From the NCBI GenBank assembly GCA_900470095.1, contig UBZM01000056.1:992-64991 (forward strand): DNA of 64,000 nt, given 5' to 3'. Origin of the DNA: Hyphomicrobiales bacterium (GTDB lineage Bacteria > Pseudomonadota > Alphaproteobacteria > Rhizobiales > Beijerinckiaceae). Positions 58,326 through 64,000 of this stretch are shown here, piece after piece. Within the stretch, counting starts at the first letter, position 1, and each line of letters begins with the position of its first letter. The notes below the pieces were generated by a model. The model was not told where the DNA came from, ran no database searches, and saw nothing but the letters and a program-made list of their open reading frames with translations. The translations under genes and the position numbers were made by a program.

Positions 58326-59243
58326 TTACAGCCTCTTTCCATGCACCTTCTGGCGCTCGAGATGCAGATACGCGACGAAGTCTGACACCAACTGCGAGCG
58401 CAGGCGGTGCGAGGGGTAGAGAACCCCGAAATTATAGGCGATGGCCGGCCGGAAAGGGCGCGAAACCAATCCGAGCGGTTCGAACGCTTTTGCCGTGAAC
58501 GGATCCGCAATGGTCAGGCCCAGTCCCTGCATCACCATCTGGCAGGCGATGGCAGCGATCGGGGTTTCGACGCGAACGTCGCAACGCACCTTGGCATCGT
58601 CGAGCACCTGCTGCAGCGAGCGCGACATGAAGCTGCCCGCGCCCTTGCCGATGAACGGCATGCCGTCCAGGTCCTGCGGGATGATCTCCGTCCGCATCGC
58701 AAGCGGATGATCGGCCGGCATCACGCAGACACCGATGGCAGGGTCGAACAGCTCGATCTCGACCCCCGGCTTGTCCATCGGCAGCATCGCGAAGCCGACA
58801 TCGAATTGCTGTGTCGACACCCATGAGGCAATCGATTCCGAGCGCTGCGCCTGGATCGCGGCGGCGACGCTCGGCCGGTCCTTGAGAAATCCGGCAAGGG
58901 CGACAGGCAGGAACGTGTGCGCCAAAGCCGGCATGCTGACGATCCGCAACTGCTCGACCCGGCGCTCCTTGATCTGGGCAGCGCGCTCGCTGATCCGTTC
59001 GAGTCCGACGAAACTGCGCTCGACCTCCTGATGCAAGGCCATCGCCTCGGGCGTTGCGACCGTGCGGCCATCGCTGCGCGTGAACAGCACGAATCCGACC
59101 GCCTCCTGCAACTCCTTCATCAGCCGGCTGATCGAGGGCTGCGAGCTGCGGAGCAGGCGCGCGGCCTTGGTGAAGCTCCCGACATGCAGGACCGCGTTGA
59201 AGGCTTCGGCATGCCTGTGGGTGATCTGAGCCAAATCGGGCAC
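58326..59243 (-). CDS. LysR family transcriptional regulator
   Basis: A 305-aa regulator with helix-turn-helix at 8-66 (HRHAEAFNAVLHVGSFTKAARLLRSSQPSISRLMKELQEAVG). The substrate domain spans 95-295. It resembles OccR/NocR-like regulators with the RHxEAFNAV opening. It is divergent from the spermidine/putrescine-type transport operon, with GATCA-N18-TGATC near 59322-59349 in the gap, a possible binding region. Confidence 0.9.
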   Translation of the reverse strand: MPDLAQITHRHAEAFNAVLHVGSFTKAARLLRSSQPSISRLMKELQEAVGFVLFTRSDGRTVATPEAMALHQEVERSFVGLERISERAAQIKERRVEQLRIVSMPALAHTFLPVALAGFLKDRPSVAAAIQAQRSESIASWVSTQQFDVGFAMLPMDKPGVEIELFDPAIGVCVMPADHPLAMRTEIIPQDLDGMPFIGKGAGSFMSRSLQQVLDDAKVRCDVRVETPIAAIACQMVMQGLGLTIADPFTAKAFEPLGLVSRPFRPAIAYNFGVLYPSHRLRSQLVSDFVAYLHLERQKVHGKRL

Positions 59244-59439
59244 TCCATTCTCGTTCCGCCACGGTTGGCCTAACCGAGCGTTGCGACCCGGTCAGTGCGC
59301 CGGCAACGCAATCACGGCGAGATCATATCAAATCTGAATGGCGTGATCCATAATCAGTCAATTGACAGATGGGTGCCGCTCCCCAACCCTTGGCTGCAAC
59401 GGGGGCCGTGTTCCCCGGCCAAACAGGGGATTTTTCGGC

Positions 59440-60489
59440 ATGGCCACTTTGCGTTCGACTTCGCTTGGATCCGTCTTCGCCATCGCGCTCGCCACGGGCG
59501 GCCTTGTCAGCTCGGGAGCGAGCGCCCAGCAGACGATGTATGTCGCGGGCTATGGCGGCTCGTTCGAGCGCCTAATGCGCACCGCGATCATTCCGCCCTT
59601 CGAGAAGGCGAACAACGTCAAGGTCGAGTATGTCGCGGGACAGTCGACGGCGACGCTCGCCAAGCTACAGGCCCAGCGCGGCAAGCAGGAGATCGATGTC
59701 GCCATGGTCGATGACGGCCCGATGTATCAGGCGGTGCAGTTCGGCTTCTGCGCGCCGATCGAAAAGGCCCCGGTGCTGGACGATGTCTACCCGATCGCGA
59801 AACTGGACGAGAAGGCCATCGCCTTCGGTATCGGCGTCACCACCCCGGTCTATAATACCAAGATCTTCAAGGAGAAGGGTTGGCCGGTGCCGACCTCCTG
59901 GGGCGACCTCGGCAACAGCGCCTATAAGGGCCAGCTTGCCCTGCTTGGCGCCGCCAGCACGACTGGCCTGCATGGGCTGATCATGGTGGCGCGCGCCGAG
60001 GGCGGCGGCGAGAACAAGATCGAGCCCGGCTTCGCCGCGTTCAAGGACAAGATCCGGCCCAATATCCTGACCTTCGCGCCCTCCGCTCCGAAGCTCGAGG
60101 AGTTGCTGCAAAGCGGCGAGATCGCGCTGACCGTGATTTCGCGCTCGCGCGCCGTCGCGCTGAAGAAGGAGGGCCTGCCGCTTGAAGTGGCCGAGCCGAA
60201 GGAAGGGGCCGGCGCACTGATGGTGACGATGTGTCCCGTCGTTGACAGCGACGTGGCGCCGCAATCGCAAAAGTTCATTCAGCACATGCTTTCGCCCGCC
60301 ATCCAGAAGGTCTTTGCCGGCGCGGGCTACGGCCCGGTGAACCGCAAGACGGAGCTGACGGCGGATGAAGCCGCGGGCCTGGCGGTCGGCGACGAGGCCG
60401 TTTCCAAGCTCGCCAAGATCGACTGGCCGACCGTCAACCAGAACCGGGCCGCTTGGACGCAGCGCTGGAACCGCGAGATCGAGCGCTAG
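59440..60489 (+). CDS. Spermidine/putrescine-type ABC substrate-binding protein
   Basis: A 349-aa exported receptor. The signal peptide spans about 1-29 (SVFAIALATGGLVSSGASAQ). The PotD/AfuA-like fold follows: QTMYVAGYGGSFERLMRTAIIPPFEKANNVKVEYV, then IDVAMVDDGPMYQAVQFGFC. The GYGGSFE start is typical of receptors in the polyamine/opine/iron group whose ligand is often unknown. AGGGGA precedes the ATG. First gene of the operon. Confidence 0.92.
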   Translation: MATLRSTSLGSVFAIALATGGLVSSGASAQQTMYVAGYGGSFERLMRTAIIPPFEKANNVKVEYVAGQSTATLAKLQAQRGKQEIDVAMVDDGPMYQAVQFGFCAPIEKAPVLDDVYPIAKLDEKAIAFGIGVTTPVYNTKIFKEKGWPVPTSWGDLGNSAYKGQLALLGAASTTGLHGLIMVARAEGGGENKIEPGFAAFKDKIRPNILTFAPSAPKLEELLQSGEIALTVISRSRAVALKKEGLPLEVAEPKEGAGALMVTMCPVVDSDVAPQSQKFIQHMLSPAIQKVFAGAGYGPVNRKTELTADEAAGLAVGDEAVSKLAKIDWPTVNQNRAAWTQRWNREIER

Positions 60490-60509
60490 CCCTCGTCCCC
60501 GGACACCAG

Positions 60510-60537
60510 GGCCCGCGCCCGCGGCGCGGGCCGTTTT
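60510..60537 (+). terminator. Intra-operon terminator/attenuator
   Basis: GGCCCGCGCC (60510-60519) pairs perfectly with GGCGCGGGCC (60523-60532), followed by GTTTTC. It lies between the receptor and ATPase genes and would keep receptor mRNA in excess of the membrane components. Confidence 0.65.
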
Positions 60538-60555
60538 CATGGATCACCATCGACT

Positions 60556-61629
60556 ATGGCCAAGATCGCCCTTCGCGGGCTTACCAAGCGCTTTGCCGCC
60601 TTCACGGCGCTCAACGGAATCGACCTGGCGATCGAGCCCGGCGAGTTCGTGGGGCTGCTCGGCCCGTCCGGCTGTGGCAAGACCACGACGCTGAACATCG
60701 TCGCCGGCTTCGAGGAGCCGACCAGCGGCGAGGTGCTGCTCGACGGGCGCAGCCTCCGGGGTGTCCCGGCCAGCCAGCGCGGCATGGGCATCGTCTTCCA
60801 GAGCTATGCGCTGTTCCCGCATCTGACGGTCGCCGAGAATGTCGCATTCGGTCTCGAAATGCGGAAGATCGCCAAGCCCGCCCGCCAGCAGAAGGTCAAG
60901 GAGGCGCTCGACCTGGTGCGTCTCGGCCATCTTGCCGATCGCTACCCCCGACAATTGTCCGGTGGGCAACAGCAGCGTGTCGCACTGGCGCGTGCGCTTG
61001 CCATAGAGCCTGCGCTTCTGCTGCTTGACGAGCCGCTCTCCAATCTCGATGCCAAGCTGCGCGAGGAGATGCAGGTCGAGATCCGGGCGATTCAGCGACG
61101 TGTCGGCACGACGACGATCATGGTCACCCACGATCAGGCCGAGGCGCTGGCGACCTGCGACCGGATCGCCGTGATGGATGCCGGGCGGATCGTCCAGCTC
61201 GCCGACCCGCTGACGCTCTATGACGCGCCCACGAGCCATTTCGCCGCGAGCTTCGTCGGCCGCTCCTCCCAGCTCAAGGCAAGGATCGCCTCGGTGGAGG
61301 GGGGGCGCTGTTCGATTCTGATCGACGGCATCGCGGCGACAGTGCCCGGCGCGGCGCAGCCCTCGCTTCCGGCAGGCAGCGCGGTGGTGATCGCACTACG
61401 CCCGGAAAAGGTCAGGCTCGTGCCGCCCAAGGACGGCTTTCTCCACGGCCGGCTGGCATCGCGAGTCTTCCAGGGCAGCTCGTGGCTGTTCTCCGTCGAG
61501 ACAGCCATTGGCGCGGTCCTGTCGTCCGAACCGCATCGCGGCGCACCAGCCTTCAACGAAGGCGACCATGTCGGGCTCAATTGGCGGCCCGAGGACGCTG
61601 CCCTCATCGCGGACGCGCACCATGGCTGA
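60556..61629 (+). CDS. Spermidine/putrescine-type ABC transporter ATP-binding protein
   Basis: A 357-aa PotA-like ATPase. Walker A is GPSGCGKTT near 36-44; FQSYALFPHLTVAENVAFGLEM, the signature LSGGQQQRVALARALA and LLLLDEPLSNLDAKLREEMQ follow. A C-terminal TOBE-type regulatory domain spans about 240-355. Its stop overlaps the next start by eight bases. Confidence 0.93.
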   Translation: MAKIALRGLTKRFAAFTALNGIDLAIEPGEFVGLLGPSGCGKTTTLNIVAGFEEPTSGEVLLDGRSLRGVPASQRGMGIVFQSYALFPHLTVAENVAFGLEMRKIAKPARQQKVKEALDLVRLGHLADRYPRQLSGGQQQRVALARALAIEPALLLLDEPLSNLDAKLREEMQVEIRAIQRRVGTTTIMVTHDQAEALATCDRIAVMDAGRIVQLADPLTLYDAPTSHFAASFVGRSSQLKARIASVEGGRCSILIDGIAATVPGAAQPSLPAGSAVVIALRPEKVRLVPPKDGFLHGRLASRVFQGSSWLFSVETAIGAVLSSEPHRGAPAFNEGDHVGLNWRPEDAALIADAHHG

Positions 61630-62485
61630 GGCATCCAGGAGCCGCGTGCCGCTGCTGCTCAGTCTGCCGGCGCTGCTCTTCTTCGCAGCGCTGCTGGTGA
61701 CGCCGCTGGTGATGATTGCAGTGCTGAGCTTCCAGTCCTTCGACCTAGCGACGGGGGCGACCGGCGGGGCGACGCTGTCGAACTTCGCGGATACACTGGG
61801 CGATCCCTATTACCACACCATCTTCCTGCGGACGGTCGGGATCGCGCTGGCGACCACGGTGCTCTGCGTGCTGATCGGTGCGCCCGAAGCCTATTTCCTG
61901 TCGCGAATGCGGGCGCCCTGGCGCTCCATCTTCCTGATCGTGACGCTGAGCCCGCTGCTGATCTCGGTCGTGGTGCGCACGCTCGGATGGGCGCTCCTGT
62001 TCGGCCGCAACGGTGTGATCAACAATGTCGCGTCCGGGCTCGGCCTGACGAGCGCGCCGATTCCGATGCTCTACACCATCCAGGGCGTCGTCATCGCGCT
62101 CGTTCATGTTGCAGTGCCGTTCATGATCATCTCGGTCTGGGCCGCCCTGCAACGGCTCGACCCCAAGGTCGTTCGTGCGGCGCAGTCGCTCGGAGCCGGC
62201 GAGACGACGATATTCATCAGGATCATCCTGCCCCAAATCGTGCCCGGCATCCTGTCGGGATCGCTGATCGTCTTTGCGCTCGCCGCCAGCGCCTTTGCGA
62301 CGCCGGCGATCATCGGCGGGCGCCAGCTCAAGGTCGTCGCCACCGCCACCTATGACGAGTTCCTGGGCACGTTGAACTGGCCGCTCGGTGCGGCGATCGC
62401 GATCGTGCTGCTCATCGTCAACGCCACGATCATGCTGACCTATAACCGCTTGCTCGAGCGGCGCTATGCGAGGTTTGCCCAATGA
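61622..62485 (+). CDS. Spermidine/putrescine-type ABC transporter permease, PotB-like
   Basis: A 287-aa permease with six predicted helices. It starts LLLSLPALLFFAALLVTPLVMIAVLSF, and contains LSPLLISVVVRTLGWALLFGRNGVIN and the coupling loop RLDPKVVRAAQSLGAGETTIFIRIILPQIVPGI. It overlaps the ATPase gene and the next permease. Confidence 0.92.
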   Translation: MAEASRSRVPLLLSLPALLFFAALLVTPLVMIAVLSFQSFDLATGATGGATLSNFADTLGDPYYHTIFLRTVGIALATTVLCVLIGAPEAYFLSRMRAPWRSIFLIVTLSPLLISVVVRTLGWALLFGRNGVINNVASGLGLTSAPIPMLYTIQGVVIALVHVAVPFMIISVWAALQRLDPKVVRAAQSLGAGETTIFIRIILPQIVPGILSGSLIVFALAASAFATPAIIGGRQLKVVATATYDEFLGTLNWPLGAAIAIVLLIVNATIMLTYNRLLERRYARFAQ

Positions 62486-63276
62486 ACCGCAACGGCCCCG
62501 TCGCGCTCCTCTGCCACAGCCTGTTCGTCATCTTCATGCTGGCACCGCTGATCGTGGTGATGTGGATGTCGCTGACGCCGAGCAACCTGCTCTCGCTGCC
62601 CACGAGCTCGTTCTCGCTGCGCTGGTTCAGGGCCATCCTGGCCAATCCGCAGTTCGTTTCCGCCTTCTGGATGAGCATCGTGCTCGGCGTCGTCGCCGCG
62701 ACCTGCGCGATGGCGCTCGCCGTCCCGGCCGCTCTAGCCCTGGCACGGCACAGCTTTCCAGGACGCGAGGCCCTGGTCGGGCTGTTCCTGTCGCCGCTGA
62801 TCATCCCGCATGTCGTGCTCGGCGTCGCGTTCCTGCGCTTCTTCACGCAGGTCAATATTACTGGCTCGACCGCGGGCTTGCTCGCCAGCCATGTGCTGAT
62901 CATTTTCCCCTATGGGCTGAGGCTGGTGCTCGCGGCCCTGACCGCGGCCGACCCGGCGATCGAACGCGCCGCGATCTCGCTCGGCGCCTCCAGTTGGACC
63001 GTGTTCCGGCGGGTGGTGTTTCCGCTGATGATCCCCGGCGTCGCCGGCGGCTGGGTGATCTCGTTCATCCAGAGCTTCGACGAGGTGACGATGACGGTGT
63101 TCGTGGCGACGCCGTCCTCGATGACGCTGCCTGTCAAGATGTACCACTACATCGAGGAATCGATCGATCCGCTCGTCGCCTCGGTCTCGACCGTCGTCAT
63201 CCTGCTGACCTTCCTGCTGATGGTCCTCGTCGACCGCATCTACGGGCTCGACCGCATGCTCGTCGGCAAAGGCTGA
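62482..63276 (+). CDS. Spermidine/putrescine-type ABC transporter permease, PotC-like
   Basis: A 264-aa permease pairing with the PotB-like protein. Features are LCHSLFVIFMLAPLIVVMWMSLTPSNLLSLP, and the coupling loop ADPAIERAAISLGASSWTVFRRVVFPLMIPGVAGG. ATGA overlap with the previous gene. It completes the importer. Confidence 0.92.
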   Translation: MNRNGPVALLCHSLFVIFMLAPLIVVMWMSLTPSNLLSLPTSSFSLRWFRAILANPQFVSAFWMSIVLGVVAATCAMALAVPAALALARHSFPGREALVGLFLSPLIIPHVVLGVAFLRFFTQVNITGSTAGLLASHVLIIFPYGLRLVLAALTAADPAIERAAISLGASSWTVFRRVVFPLMIPGVAGGWVISFIQSFDEVTMTVFVATPSSMTLPVKMYHYIEESIDPLVASVSTVVILLTFLLMVLVDRIYGLDRMLVGKG

Positions 63277-63352
63277 CTAGCCGGGCTGACCGGCAAGCGC
63301 GGACAGGCCCGGCCGCCGCGCCTCCTCTTCTCACTCGTCAAGGACATTCAAG

Positions 63353-64000
63353 ATGAAAGCCATCGTCGTCGGCGCCGGTGTCATCGGCTCGTCGGTCGCC
63401 TATCGCCTTGCCCAGGCCGGTGCGGCGGTCACCATCGTCGAGGAAAGGCGGATCGGTGGCGGCACCTCCAGCGTGACCTATGCCTGGGTCAATGCCTGCG
63501 AGAAGCTGACCTCCCACGCCTATTACAAGCTGAATTTCGCCGGCCGGCAGGCCCATGAGGACATCCTAGCCGAGTTTCCCAGGGCGAACTGGTACCACCG
63601 CCCCGGCGTGCTGCAATGGCAGAATGCGGAAGCCGAAGCCGGCGCACGTGACGGCACCGACCCGCTGGTGAAGCTCAGGCAATTGATCGACTGGGGCTAC
63701 CCGGCCGAGCTGCTCAGCCTGAAGGAGGTTCGTGAGCTCGAGCCGGAAATCGATCCCGACGTGATCGGCAATGCGCCGGTGATCTACTATCCTCGGGATG
63801 GCTGGCTCGACGCCGTGCCCTATGCCGGCGCGCTTGTTTCTGCTGCGCAGGAGCGTCATGGCGCAAGGTTCGTCAACGCCAAGGTGACGGGGCTGATCGT
63901 CAGCGGCGGGCGCTGCGATGGCGTCGAGATCGCGGGCGGAGACCCGATTCATGCCGATATCGTGGTGAACTGCTCGGGGCGCTGGTCCAACGAGGTCGCC
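63353..64000 (+). CDS. FAD-dependent oxidoreductase, DAO family (partial at window edge)
   Basis: The first 216 residues of a glycine/D-amino-acid-oxidase-type flavoprotein; the gene continues past the window. The N-terminus KAIVVGAGVIGSSVAYRLAQAG is the dinucleotide-binding loop (GxGxxG at 7-12), followed by the acidic VEE strand end and GGGTSSVTYAWVNA. It follows the transporter by 76 bases and likely oxidises the imported amine, opine or amino acid. Confidence 0.88.
   Translation, partial: MKAIVVGAGVIGSSVAYRLAQAGAAVTIVEERRIGGGTSSVTYAWVNACEKLTSHAYYKLNFAGRQAHEDILAEFPRANWYHRPGVLQWQNAEAEAGARDGTDPLVKLRQLIDWGYPAELLSLKEVRELEPEIDPDVIGNAPVIYYPRDGWLDAVPYAGALVSAAQERHGARFVNAKVTGLIVSGGRCDGVEIAGGDPIHADIVVNCSGRWSNEVA

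Noticed and set aside
1..64000. CRISPR arrays, insertion sequences, prophage or known defence systems
   Set aside because: No regularly spaced repeats, transposase, integrase, phage structural gene, restriction enzyme or toxin-antitoxin pair could be recognised on either strand.

Overview
The window is a chromosomal segment of a high-GC alphaproteobacterium. The best fit is a Hyphomicrobiales (Rhizobiales) genome of the Bosea / Methylobacterium / Bradyrhizobium type. This rests on the gene density, many GntR-FCD, LysR and Lrp regulators, several complete ABC uptake operons, a Bug-type (TctC) receptor, an L21 protein with a C-terminal helix-hairpin-helix tail, lineage-type small proteins (DUF2934, DUF4167-like, PRC-barrel), and dispersed palindromic repeats like those I associate with this order. 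The genus call is inference. No transposase, integrase, phage gene, CRISPR array or plasmid origin is visible.

1-20 kb is mostly sugar-acid and organic-acid metabolism. It holds a FCD-GntR regulator and a 2-hydroxyacid dehydrogenase, a secreted two-domain Inh-type protease inhibitor, DctA, 4-hydroxyphenylpyruvate dioxygenase with a divergent Lrp regulator, a DUF533 protein, and an aminotransferase/NIPSNAP pair. These are followed by an IlvD/Edd pentonate-type dehydratase, LysR, a Bug receptor, a zinc alcohol dehydrogenase, an EthD-like protein, a PEP-mutase-type lyase, a GNAT-GNAT fusion, an SDR and two tandem DenD-like dehydrogenases. A 14-bp element shared upstream of the 2-hydroxyacid dehydrogenase and the dehydratase suggests co-regulation.

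20-31 kb starts with housekeeping genes (GNAT, rpmA, rplU, tRNA-Ser(CGA)). It then becomes a stretch of small secreted, lipoprotein and hypothetical genes separated by longer gaps, including an I78 protease-inhibitor lipoprotein, an ATC-hydrolase-family protein, an outer-membrane channel and a prominent nested hairpin of unknown role.

31-40 kb carries a CPA2 cation/proton antiporter, a diacylglycerol-kinase-family lipid kinase, an ECF42-type sigma factor operon (DGPF protein, sigma factor, VOC protein) with a recognisable ECF-type promoter, and a LysR / phosphinothricin-type acetyltransferase / MFS module.

39.7-52.9 kb is the most interesting region. A GntR regulator, class III aminotransferase, M29/NicX-like metalloenzyme, atypical crotonase, class III CoA-transferase, complete Liv-type ABC importer, amidase, TetR regulator, gamma-carbonic-anhydrase-like protein and a second GntR form what looks like a self-contained import-and-degradation pathway. 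The substrate is probably an amide or amino compound processed through CoA esters; it cannot be named from sequence. Next comes a polar-amino-acid-type ABC importer with an FAD-linked D-2-hydroxyacid dehydrogenase (53.4-58.2 kb), apparently under the FadR-type regulator through two TTGTC-type palindromes. Last is a LysR-controlled spermidine/putrescine-type ABC operon ending in an FAD oxidoreductase cut by the window edge (58.3-64 kb).
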